DNA from: Bacillota bacterium
Lineage (GTDB): Bacteria > Bacillota > Bacilli > Calditerricolales > Calditerricolaceae
Length of the DNA stretch: 12,691 bases
Reading direction: 5' to 3'
NCBI GenBank assembly: GCA_017577925.1
Contig: PKQU01000036.1
Coordinates: 1 to 12,691, forward strand
This document shows, one piece after another, positions 6,089 to 12,691 of this stretch. Both the position numbers and the translations under genes were made by a program. The notes under the pieces were generated by a model, which was given only the letters and a program-made list of their open reading frames with translations, ran no database searches and was not told where the DNA came from. The stretch's first letter is position 1. Each line of letters begins with the position of its first letter.

Positions 6089-6940
6089 TTGCTTGTTCTG
6101 TGGAACGGACAGCTCCTCCCGCGCACCGAAGTGCAGGTTGACCTGGAGGACCGTGCCTACCAGTTTGGGGACGGCGTGTACGAAGTGATCCGCGTCTATG
6201 GCGGCCAGCTGTTCCTGCTCAACCCCCACCTCGATCGCCTGGTACGGAGCGCACGGGCCATTCGCCTCGACCTTCCGTGGTCTCCGTCGCAACTGGCGAA
6301 CCAGTTGCGGGAGCTCGTGGCCGCCAACCGCCTCGTCGACGGCGCCGTCTACCTGCAGGTGTCGCGTGGCGTCGCGCCCCGCGCGCACGCCTTCCCGCGC
6401 GCCAGCCAACCGGTACTGGTGGCCTATCCGCTCCCCGCGTCGCGGCCGACCGAGGCGCAAGAGAGGGGCGTGCGCGCCACCTTTGTCGAGGACATTCGCT
6501 GGCTGCGCTGTGACATCAAAAGCCTGAACCTCCTCGCCAACGTACTCGCCAAGGAGACCGCCGTCGAGCGCGGGGCCCAAGAAGCCATCCTCCACCGCGG
6601 CGAGACGGTGACGGAGGGCAGCGCTTCCAACGTCTTCATCGTGCAGGGCCGCGTGTTGCGCACCCATCCGGCCAACCATTTGATTCTCGACGGCATCACG
6701 CGCCGCTTCGTGCTGGACCTGGCCGCGCGGGAAGGCATCTCCACCGTCGAGGCGCCCTTTACCCGCGAAGACCTGCTGAATGCCGACGAAGCCTTTTTCA
6801 CCAGCACAACGCAGGAAATCGTGCCCATCGTTGAGGTGGACGGCCACTCAATCGGGGTCGGCGTGCCCGGCCCGATTACGCGCAAGCTGCTGCGGGCCTT
6901 CCACGCAGCGGTGCAGGCAACAATCCAGCAAGAGGTCTAG
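6089..6940 (+). CDS. dat: D-amino-acid aminotransferase (D-alanine aminotransferase)
   Basis: PLP-dependent fold-type IV transaminase, 283 aa, which interconverts D-alanine and 2-oxoglutarate with pyruvate and D-glutamate and so can supply D-amino acids for peptidoglycan. Assignment to Dat rather than the related branched-chain enzyme IlvE rests on close similarity to the Bacillus enzymes. It has EDRAYQFGDGVYEV (20-33), RGVAPRAH with the Arg98 and His100 carboxylate-trap residues, Tyr31, RWLRCDIKSLNLL with the PLP Lys144, TVTEGSASNV with Glu176, and THPANHLILDGITR (192-205). The start could be the ATG at 6080, giving three more residues, or the TTG at 6089, which has better ribosome spacing and brings the substrate residues into register with the numbering of Bacillus sp. 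YM-1 D-AAT. It is the only plus-strand gene and has its own promoter. Its stop overlaps that of mrfB, and its terminator lies inside mrfB. Confidence 0.95.
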   Translation: MLVLWNGQLLPRTEVQVDLEDRAYQFGDGVYEVIRVYGGQLFLLNPHLDRLVRSARAIRLDLPWSPSQLANQLRELVAANRLVDGAVYLQVSRGVAPRAHAFPRASQPVLVAYPLPASRPTEAQERGVRATFVEDIRWLRCDIKSLNLLANVLAKETAVERGAQEAILHRGETVTEGSASNVFIVQGRVLRTHPANHLILDGITRRFVLDLAAREGISTVEAPFTREDLLNADEAFFTSTTQEIVPIVEVDGHSIGVGVPGPITRKLLRAFHAAVQATIQQEV

Positions 6941-8298
6941 GTTCCCGGCGGCTGCGCCCTGTCGAGCGGCATGCGGAGGGTACCGCCCCCCGCGTGCCGC
7001 TCGCGTTTTTGGGCCAGCCGTTGGGCGCGGGCCAGCAAGTCCTGTTCCTCCGGCGTCGGCGCACGTCGGCGCGCAAGGCGTCGGCGCTGGCGCACGAGCC
7101 ACAGCGCTTCTTCCACCACGGCCGCGGCCGCGTCATAGTCCTTCGCCTGGTGCTCCAGGTACTTGGCCAGCTCGACATAGGGGGTGAGGGAGCGGTTGTC
7201 CGGCTCACGCAGCCACGCCTCCCACAGCGCCACGGCCTCCTCCCAGCGCTTCAGCCGTTTGTACAGCACCGTGAGCGCTTGGCGCGCTTCGCGCCGGTAA
7301 CCGGGCACCTCGAGGAGCCGCTCGTACAGGGCGGCGGCTTCCTCCCATCGCCCGTCGCGCTCCAGTATGCGCGCCAGGCCCAGGCACGCGCCGGGCGACA
7401 GGTCCCCCGCCCGCTCGGCATCCGCCAGGCCGCGCTCCACCGCTTCCAGCAGGCGGCCCAAGCGGACCAGGAGGGCCACGAGGGCCAACACGTCGCGCTC
7501 GTTGTGGCTCAGCACCCCCGCCAGATGGGCGGGCTCGCCGGTGGCCAAATAGCGACGATAGTACTCCGGCACGAGGGCGCCGGGAACGTCGCCCGCGCGC
7601 GAGGCGCCGAGCTGGAGCCGCTCCAGCGTGGACAGGTCGCAGGCGTGCTCGGCACGCCAGAGCCGCCGGGCGGGATACAGCAGGTCAAGGTGCACCTGGG
7701 GATCGCGTGGTGCGGCCACGCCGCACAGCACGCAGCGGGATACCAGCTGGTTCCAGTCAAACGCCTTGCCGTTGAAGGTCACCACTCCGCCCGCGGCCTC
7801 CACCGCTGCGCGCACCGCCTCGAGGGCTGCCGGTTCCTCTTCCGGCGCGGGCACGAGGAACTGCTCGAGAAGCACGTGGTCCCCGGCAAAGCGGGCCAGG
7901 CCATAGAGAAACGGAAACGTCCCCGCTCCGCTGCCCAACCCCGTCGTCTCGGCGTCCAGAAACACGAGATCCCGCGGTGCAACAGGCATCTGGGCCGCAC
8001 CGCCCAGCCGGCCTACCGCCTCGGGGGACAGGGCCAGCACATCGCCGAGCCGCACGCGGCCGTAGCAGGCGTCCAGGGAAACGGCCATACGGCGGACGAG
8101 AACCCGCCGGCCGTTGATCGCCGTCTCGCGAAGGCCCAGTGCCGCCCACCGTCCGTCGGTCTCCTCCATGGCGCCGTCCGCCTCGCCGCGGCCTGCACAG
8201 GAACGATCGCCCCTTTCCACCGGCCGCACCGCAGCGCCCCCTTGCGACCGGCCTCCCGCCCCGAGCATGCGCCGGAGCCGGTCACGCAGGCTGGCCAT
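6937..8298 (-). CDS. mrfB: MrfB-type exonuclease (YprB), RNase H-like domain plus TPR-like C-terminus
   Basis: Partner of MrfA; in B. subtilis MrfA/MrfB (YprA/YprB) repair mitomycin C damage outside the standard excision route, MrfB acting as the nuclease. Here it is 453 aa (B. subtilis about 413). A variable N-terminus (1-105) precedes a DEDD-type 3'-5' exonuclease fold: FLDAETTGLG (Asp115, Glu117), VTFNGKAFDW (Asp181), LDLLYPARRLW (Asp205) and LSHNERDVLALV (His265, Asp269). After about residue 290 come repeated helix pairs such as ERDGRWEEAAALYERLL and KRLKRWEEAVALWEAWL, which look like TPR units, and a basic tail with RRRLARRR. The ATG at 8298 lies 17 nt inside the end of mrfA, pointing to translational coupling; a weak GGGGG ribosome site is seven bases upstream. 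The reading frame stays open for 53 codons further upstream, but these are within mrfA. Confidence 0.92.
   Translation of the reverse strand: MASLRDRLRRMLGAGGRSQGGAAVRPVERGDRSCAGRGEADGAMEETDGRWAALGLRETAINGRRVLVRRMAVSLDACYGRVRLGDVLALSPEAVGRLGGAAQMPVAPRDLVFLDAETTGLGSGAGTFPFLYGLARFAGDHVLLEQFLVPAPEEEPAALEAVRAAVEAAGGVVTFNGKAFDWNQLVSRCVLCGVAAPRDPQVHLDLLYPARRLWRAEHACDLSTLERLQLGASRAGDVPGALVPEYYRRYLATGEPAHLAGVLSHNERDVLALVALLVRLGRLLEAVERGLADAERAGDLSPGACLGLARILERDGRWEEAAALYERLLEVPGYRREARQALTVLYKRLKRWEEAVALWEAWLREPDNRSLTPYVELAKYLEHQAKDYDAAAAVVEEALWLVRQRRRLARRRAPTPEEQDLLARAQRLAQKRERHAGGGTLRMPLDRAQPPGT
6964..7010 (+). terminator. Intrinsic terminator of dat, located inside the mrfB coding region
   Basis: On the plus strand a 13-bp stem (6964-6976 with 6990-7002, one T-G wobble, 13-nt loop) is followed by GCG and five T (7006-7010). 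It starts 24 nt after the dat stop and is antisense to the last codons of mrfB. On the minus strand no T run follows the hairpin, so it should stop only dat transcripts. Confidence 0.75.
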
Positions 8299-10561
8299 GG
8301 GTGGTCCCCCGCACCGCCTCCAGCAGCGCCAGGGCATGCCGCTTGCCGAGCGGGCCCACTTCCTGCACCGGCCCCACGCAGGCCGGGCATCCGCCCTCAC
8401 ATCCGCAGCCGCGAATGAGGGTCTCGGCCTGGGCAAGGAGCTCCTCGTGCCGTTCATACAGCCGCTCGGCCAGCCCCACGCCGCCGGGGTAGCGGTCGTA
8501 GAGAAAGATCGTCGGCCGTCCCGTGGCCACCGCTTTCACCTGCGGCACGACGCGGATGTCGAGGGGGTCACACATCAGAAAAAGCGGGGCGGTATGGACC
8601 AGGACGTTGGCCAGTCCCAGGAGGGCAAAGGGCAGGTCGGCTTTGGGCAGCGCTGCCGTGGCCGCGTCGTCCAGGGCGATCCAGTAGGCCGTCGTGTGCA
8701 GCTCCTCCTCGGGCAGGTGAATGGGCCCGGAACCGACGTTCTCGTGAGTGTGGAAGCGGATCTTCTTGAAGAGGGTGGCCATGGCCGTCACCATCACCTC
8801 TCCACAGCCCTTCGTGACGCTTCCCAGATGCTCCTCGCGGTCCACCGTCAGCACCTTGAGGTCGACGGCGAGGTTGGCGTCGGTGTAATAGTCCACCTTC
8901 ACCCGGCGCACGTAGGCCTTCTTTTCCTCGTAATCGAGTTTTTCCACCTGATACTGGACACCGTCGTGAATGTAGATGGCCTCCTCATGGACAAGCATCG
9001 GGGCACTGAAGCGATCCACCTCGCCGATCACCTTGGCCCCCTCCGTGATGTCGACGATCACCACGTTTTCCCGCGCAGCCGAACGCAGGCTGATCTCGTG
9101 GGCCGGAAAGGCGTCGGCCATCCAGTACCACCGATCGGGTCCGGCGTGCACCACCTGTTCCTCGGCAAGGTAGGCCAGGATCTCTTCCAGGTCCTCCCCG
9201 CCAAAGGACTCGCCGCGCCGGAAAGGCAGTTCAAAGGCGGCGCACTTGATGTGGTCGACCAGGATCATGAGGTTGTCGGGATCGATGCGCGCCTCTTCCG
9301 GCGAGCGCCCAAAGAAAAAGGCGGGGTTCTGGATGAGGAACTGGTCCAGCGGATTGCTCGACGCCACGAGGATGGCCACGGATGTCCCGTGCCGCCGCCC
9401 GGCGCGCCCGGCCTGCTGCCACGTGCTGGCGATGGAGCCGGGATAGCCGCTGAGGATGCACGCTTCCAACTGGCCGATATCGACCCCCAGCTCGAGGGCG
9501 TTGGTGCTGACCACGCCGAGGATTTCCCCGCTGCGCAGTCCCCTTTCGATTTCCCGGCGTTCCTTGGGCAAGTAGCCGCCACGGTATCCGCGGATGCGCT
9601 TTTTGCCCAGCTTGTGCTTGAACGCTTCCTGAAGATAGGAGGTGAGCACCTCGACACGCACCCGGCTGCGGGCGAACACGATGGTCTGGATCTCCTTCTT
9701 CAGCATGCGCAACGCCAAGTCACGGCTTTCCAGCACGCTGCTCTTGCGAATGCCCAGGGGCTTATTCACCACCGGCGGGTTGTAGAAGATGAGGTGCTTC
9801 TCCCCGCGCGGCGCGCCGTTTTCGTCGATGAGCGTCACCGCCTCCTCAATGAGGGCCTCGGCGTGCTGGCGCGGGTTGGCGATGGTGGCCGATGCGAGGA
9901 GAAATTGCGGGTTCGACCCGTAAAACCGGCAGATGCGCTTCAGCCGGCGCAAGACGTTGGCCACGTGGCTGCCAAACACGCCGCGGTAGGCGTGCAGCTC
10001 GTCGATGACGACAAAACGCAGGTTTTCGAACAACTTCACCCACTTGGTGTGGTGCGGCAGGATGGCCGAGTGGAGCATGTCGGGGTTGGTGACCACAATG
10101 TGGCCGGCATTGCGGATGGCCTGGCGCGCGCTGGCGGGCGTGTCACCGTCGTAGGTGTAGGACTTGATGTCCACACCGAGCCGGGCAATTAGATCGTTCA
10201 GCTCGGCCATCTGGTCGTAGGCCAGCGCCTTGGTTGGGAAGATGTACAGCGCCCGCGTGTGGTCGTCTTCCAGAATGGCCTGCAGGACGGGCAGGTTGTA
10301 GCACAGGGTCTTGCCCGACGCGGTGGGCGTCACGACGACGACGTGCTCGCCCCGCCGCGTTGCGTCGAAGGCCGCGCGCTGGTGGGTGTACAGCGCGGAA
10401 ATGCCTTTTTCAGTCAGCACATCGACCAATCGCCGATCCAATTCGGCGGGGAACGGCGCCAGGCGCGCCTCCCGCGGCGGCAGCACCTCCCAGTGCGTCA
10501 CGTTGGCCATGAAGGCCGCATCCCGGCGCAGTTCCTCCAGAACAGCCCGCACGTCGCCCAC
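8282..10561 (-). CDS. mrfA: MrfA-type DEAD/DEAH-box DNA helicase (YprA), DUF1998 zinc-binding C-terminus
   Basis: Superfamily 2 helicase of 759 aa, strongly similar along its length to B. subtilis YprA/MrfA, a 3'-5' DNA helicase of the Hrq1-related group that works with MrfB on mitomycin-type lesions. Domains in order: Walker A TPTASGKT (78-85), FPTKALA (108-114), TNPDMLH (158-164), Walker B IDELH (186-190), SAT (224-226), second RecA domain with IVFARSR (294-300), STNALELGVDIG (352-363) and QQAGRAGRR (382-390). The C-terminal DUF1998 region has SGPIHLPEEELHTT (611-624) and four cysteines, C719, C721, C725 and C728, known in this family to bind zinc. The start is a GTG at 10561 with GGAGG five bases upstream; this gives the normal family length. 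It follows lipM by 46 nt with no terminator and overlaps mrfB by 17 nt. Confidence 0.97.
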   Translation of the reverse strand: MGDVRAVLEELRRDAAFMANVTHWEVLPPREARLAPFPAELDRRLVDVLTEKGISALYTHQRAAFDATRRGEHVVVVTPTASGKTLCYNLPVLQAILEDDHTRALYIFPTKALAYDQMAELNDLIARLGVDIKSYTYDGDTPASARQAIRNAGHIVVTNPDMLHSAILPHHTKWVKLFENLRFVVIDELHAYRGVFGSHVANVLRRLKRICRFYGSNPQFLLASATIANPRQHAEALIEEAVTLIDENGAPRGEKHLIFYNPPVVNKPLGIRKSSVLESRDLALRMLKKEIQTIVFARSRVRVEVLTSYLQEAFKHKLGKKRIRGYRGGYLPKERREIERGLRSGEILGVVSTNALELGVDIGQLEACILSGYPGSIASTWQQAGRAGRRHGTSVAILVASSNPLDQFLIQNPAFFFGRSPEEARIDPDNLMILVDHIKCAAFELPFRRGESFGGEDLEEILAYLAEEQVVHAGPDRWYWMADAFPAHEISLRSAARENVVIVDITEGAKVIGEVDRFSAPMLVHEEAIYIHDGVQYQVEKLDYEEKKAYVRRVKVDYYTDANLAVDLKVLTVDREEHLGSVTKGCGEVMVTAMATLFKKIRFHTHENVGSGPIHLPEEELHTTAYWIALDDAATAALPKADLPFALLGLANVLVHTAPLFLMCDPLDIRVVPQVKAVATGRPTIFLYDRYPGGVGLAERLYERHEELLAQAETLIRGCGCEGGCPACVGPVQEVGPLGKRHALALLEAVRGTTHGQPA

Positions 10562-10607
10562 GCGCTCCTCCCCCTTTCCGGTGAATGGCGATCCCCTCCG
10601 CGCAGGG

Positions 10608-11441
10608 CTATCGCCGCAAATTCCACGCCTCCGTCCCGTAGCGCGTGGCCACGAGCTCGGCGGCCAGCGCCTCTTCTTCCGGCGTCAGGGCACCCGGCAC
10701 CAATTCCACGCCCAGCCCCTTGGCAAAGCCGGCAAAGAAGGCCGCCTTGGCCTCCTCCAGCGTGACGGGACGCGGCGCGACGTCATTGATGGCCACCGCC
10801 TTGCGCGTAAAGTCCTCCCGCAGGCGCGCCCGGACACGCTCGGAGGGAAAGCGCAGGCAGGAGAACAGCTTGTCCACATCCAGCTCAAGGAGGATGGATC
10901 CGTGCTGCAGCACGACGCCCAGTTGGCGCGTCTGGGCACTGCCGGCCACCTTGCGCCCCTCGACCACCAGCTCGTACCACGAGGGGGAATCAAAACAGGC
11001 CGCTGAGCTGGGCGCGGCGAACTTCTTCTTCTCCTCCGGGTCGGACAGGGACACCATCTCCGCCCGCAGACCCAGAGCGCGAAACCCTTCAAGGAGCCCC
11101 ATGCTCAGGACGCGGTAGGCTTCCGTCACCGACGGCGGGATGAGGGGATGGCTTTCCCGCACGACAATGCTGTACGTCAGCTCCCGGTCATGAAGCACCG
11201 CCCGCCCGCCGGTGGGCCGGCGCACAAACCCCAATCCCATCGCCCGCACCGCCGCCAGGTCCACCTCCCGCTCGGCCTTCTGAAAGTAGCCGATGGACAG
11301 CGTCGGCGGGTCCCACGTGTAGAAGCGGACCGTCGGCGGCACTTTCCCTTCGGCATGCAGCCGCAGGATGGCCTCGTCAATCGCCATGTTTTCCGCCGGG
11401 GAACGGCTTCCGGTGTCCACAAATCGCCACTGCTCCGCCAT
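10608..11441 (-). CDS. lipM: Octanoyl-[acyl carrier protein]:protein N-octanoyltransferase LipM
   Basis: Octanoyltransferase of the BPL/LplA/LipB cofactor-transferase fold, 277 aa, which moves octanoate from acyl carrier protein to the H protein of the glycine cleavage system as the first step of lipoate synthesis in Bacillus. It aligns end to end with B. subtilis LipM: WRFVDTGSRSPAENMAIDEA at the N-terminus, RRPTGGRAVLHD (74-85), the catalytic cysteine in AACFDSPSWYELV (Cys149) and GRKVAGSAQTRQ with the conserved Lys164. The cysteine at this site separates LipM from lipoate ligase LplA, and it is the LipM context rather than that of the amidotransferase LipL. I start at the ATG 11441, with GGAGG 12 bases upstream; a TTG seven codons earlier would include that site. 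It is first in an apparent operon with mrfA and mrfB. In B. subtilis lipM lies beside mntR instead. Confidence 0.95.
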   Translation of the reverse strand: MAEQWRFVDTGSRSPAENMAIDEAILRLHAEGKVPPTVRFYTWDPPTLSIGYFQKAEREVDLAAVRAMGLGFVRRPTGGRAVLHDRELTYSIVVRESHPLIPPSVTEAYRVLSMGLLEGFRALGLRAEMVSLSDPEEKKKFAAPSSAACFDSPSWYELVVEGRKVAGSAQTRQLGVVLQHGSILLELDVDKLFSCLRFPSERVRARLREDFTRKAVAINDVAPRPVTLEEAKAAFFAGFAKGLGVELVPGALTPEEEALAAELVATRYGTEAWNLRR

Positions 11442-11492
11442 TTCCGCTCGCTCCCTCCGCAATGCAACCGTAACTCGTCCTCCAGCTTCCTT

Positions 11493-11501
11493 ATTCTATC
11501 A
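11493..11501 (-). promoter_or_regulatory. Possible extended -10 promoter of lipM-mrfA-mrfB
   Basis: On the minus strand TGATAGAAT is a TGnTATAAT-type extended -10 with one mismatch. No good -35 is seen 16-18 bp upstream. A start near 11486 would leave a leader of about 45 nt before lipM. Confidence 0.5.
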
Positions 11502-11580
11502 TGAACCGCCGCTTCTTCGTCCGCCGCGCACGGCACCTGGCGGGCGGAGGCAGTGAAACCGATTGGTCAAGGAAGGGGCG

Positions 11581-11600
11581 AAAAAAAAAAAAAAAAAAAA
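11581..11600. repeat. Homopolymer run of 20 A (T on the minus strand)
   Basis: Twenty uninterrupted A on the plus strand, far longer than any other run in this G+C-rich window. On the minus strand it forms the T tract of the transporter gene's terminator. Confidence 0.95.
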
Positions 11601-11630
11601 CGGGGGCCCCCCTCCCGCACCCGGGACCCC
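11581..11630 (-). terminator. Intrinsic terminator of the MFS transporter gene with a very long T tract
   Basis: On the minus strand an 8-bp stem GGGGTCCC / GGGGCCCC (11623-11630 with 11603-11610, one G-U) has a G-rich loop and is followed by CG and 20 T (11581-11600). It begins six bases after the stop codon. Confidence 0.75.
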
Positions 11631-11635
11631 AGCCA

Positions 11636-12691
11636 TCAAAGGGCTTGCGGTCGGCCAACGGTTCGCAACTCCCGCTCGCGGGTTTCCGTAGCGAGGAAAA
11701 CGGCCGCCAGCGTGACCAATGCCATTCCGCTCACGTACAAGGCAACCGCCCAGGGCGCCCCTCCCGTCCAGGCCAACAGTGCGGTCGCCACCAGCGGCGC
11801 GAGACCCCCTGCAAAAACGGACGCCAGCTGGTACCCAATGGAGATCCCGCTGTACCGCACCTGTGTTCCAAACAATTCTGCGAGAAACGCCGCCTGGGGC
11901 CCATACATCGCCGCGTGTCCAACGGCCAGCGCCAATACGATCGCCAGCCAGATCAGCGGCAGGCTCTTGGTGCCCATCAGCCAGAAGAAGGGGAACGCGA
12001 ACAGCGCCGTAAACGCGGCGCCGGCCATGTAGACCGGTCGGCGTCCGATGCGATCGGACAGGGCCGCAAAGAGCGGAATCGCCAGACATTCGAGGGCGGT
12101 GGCGAGCAACACGCCGTTCAAGATCGCACTGCGGGGCATTTCCAAGTATTTCGTTCCGTAGGACAACACGAAGGTGCTGAAGATGTAAAACGCGCCGTTC
12201 TCGGCAAACCGCGCGCCCATGGCCAAAAGGACCTGCTTCGGATGCGTGCGCAGCACTTCCAAGACCGGCATGCGGCTTTCGCGCCGGGCTTCCTTCACCT
12301 GCTGAAACGCGGGGGTTTCCTCTACGCGTAGGCGAATGAACAGCCCCACGACGACGAGTGCGAAGCTCAGCAGAAACGGCACGCGCCAACCCCAGGCCAG
12401 AAACTGCTCCTGCGGTAATGCGGAAAAGGCGGCAAACACGGCCGTCGACAGCAAGAGCCCGCCGGGAACGCCCATCTGTGTCCAGCTTCCGTAAAGCCCC
12501 CGCTTGCCCTTGGGGGCGTGCTCGACAGCCACGAGGGCGGCTCCTCCCCATTCTCCCCCCACCGCGAACCCTTGCAAAATCCGCAACGCCACCAGCAGGA
12601 CGGGTGCCCAGATTCCGATGGTCTCGTAGGTTGGCAGAATCCCGATGAAGGCGGTCGCCATCCCCATGATCAACAGGGTGAGGACAAGCAT
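11636..12691 (-). CDS. MFS transporter, metabolite:H+ symporter (ShiA/ProP-like) family, 5' end outside the window
   Basis: The C-terminal 351 residues of a major facilitator protein are present. Members are usually about 430 aa, so roughly the first 80 residues, including the first two membrane helices, lie beyond the right edge. The Met at the edge is probably internal. The family call rests on LRILQGFAVGGEWGGAALVA (36-55) with VEHAPKGKRG just after, typical of the MHS group (shikimate, proline/betaine, citrate, alpha-ketoglutarate carriers), the cytoplasmic loop after RLRVEETPAF, and ALSDRIGRRPVY in the second half. About ten hydrophobic helices can be traced. The substrate cannot be decided from sequence alone. 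The gene ends in a strong terminator 195 bp before lipM, so it is not part of the lipM operon. Confidence 0.9.
   Translation of the reverse strand: MLVLTLLIMGMATAFIGILPTYETIGIWAPVLLVALRILQGFAVGGEWGGAALVAVEHAPKGKRGLYGSWTQMGVPGGLLLSTAVFAAFSALPQEQFLAWGWRVPFLLSFALVVVGLFIRLRVEETPAFQQVKEARRESRMPVLEVLRTHPKQVLLAMGARFAENGAFYIFSTFVLSYGTKYLEMPRSAILNGVLLATALECLAIPLFAALSDRIGRRPVYMAGAAFTALFAFPFFWLMGTKSLPLIWLAIVLALAVGHAAMYGPQAAFLAELFGTQVRYSGISIGYQLASVFAGGLAPLVATALLAWTGGAPWAVALYVSGMALVTLAAVFLATETRERELRTVGRPQAL

Noticed and set aside
6850..6877. Inverted repeat AATCGGG/CCCGATT that could terminate mrfB
   Set aside because: Only 7 bp, inside dat, and no T run follows on the minus strand.
6994..8418. Plus-strand open frame of 474 codons opposite mrfB
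   Set aside because: Low-complexity His/Arg/Gly-rich product with no recognisable domain; shadow of mrfB.
8114..10192. Plus-strand open frame of 692 codons opposite mrfA/mrfB
   Set aside because: Same cause as above; the minus strand encodes an unmistakable helicase with all motifs in order.
11499..12551. Minus-strand open frame of 350 codons in another frame of the transporter
   Set aside because: Arg/Gly-rich product running through the T20 tract as a Phe run; the overlapping frame encodes a proper MFS protein.
1..12691. CRISPR arrays, tRNA or rRNA genes, insertion sequences, prophage genes
   Set aside because: I looked for repeated units, tRNA-like arms and transposase or integrase motifs and saw none; all long frames are accounted for by housekeeping genes.

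Overview
The window reads as chromosomal housekeeping DNA from a high-G+C member of the Bacilli. CodY, MntR, LipM, a Bacillus-type D-amino-acid aminotransferase (Dat) and the MrfA/MrfB pair are a Bacillales-type set. The B12-dependent ribonucleotide reductase and the strong G+C bias suggest a high-G+C, possibly thermophilic lineage of the Calditerricola, Hydrogenibacillus or Planifilum kind. That placement is inference. I see no phage, insertion sequence, CRISPR, tRNA or rRNA, and no stretch over 300 bases without a gene.

Layout from left to right. On the minus strand are a patatin-like hydrolase (17-937), mntR (965-1432), a macrodomain protein (1630-2196), codY (2299-3084) and nrdJ (3225-5789). 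Each of mntR, codY and nrdJ ends in its own intrinsic terminator. The 299-bp region 5790-6088 is divergent. It holds a nrdJ promoter overlapped by two NrdR boxes, and a separate near-consensus promoter for the only plus-strand gene, dat (6089-6940). The dat stop overlaps the stop of mrfB, which comes from the right as part of a minus-strand operon lipM (10608-11441), mrfA (8282-10561), mrfB (6937-8298). At the right edge lies the C-terminal part of an MFS transporter (11636 to beyond 12691), followed by a terminator with a 20-nt T run.

Functionally the genes fall into four groups. Nutrient and metal sensing is covered by CodY (branched-chain amino acids and GTP) and MntR (manganese). Nucleotide and DNA maintenance is covered by NrdJ (dNTP supply) and MrfA/MrfB (mitomycin-type lesion repair). 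Cofactor and wall precursor metabolism is covered by LipM (octanoyl transfer for lipoate) and Dat (D-alanine/D-glutamate). The patatin-like protein, the macrodomain protein and the transporter have no known specific substrate here.

I did not find a clearly undescribed system. The most useful observations are regulatory: paired NrdR boxes over the nrdJ core promoter, a CodY box on the predicted codY start site, a dat terminator encoded inside mrfB, an mntR terminator that contains the mntR stop codon, and an operon linking lipM to mrfAB.
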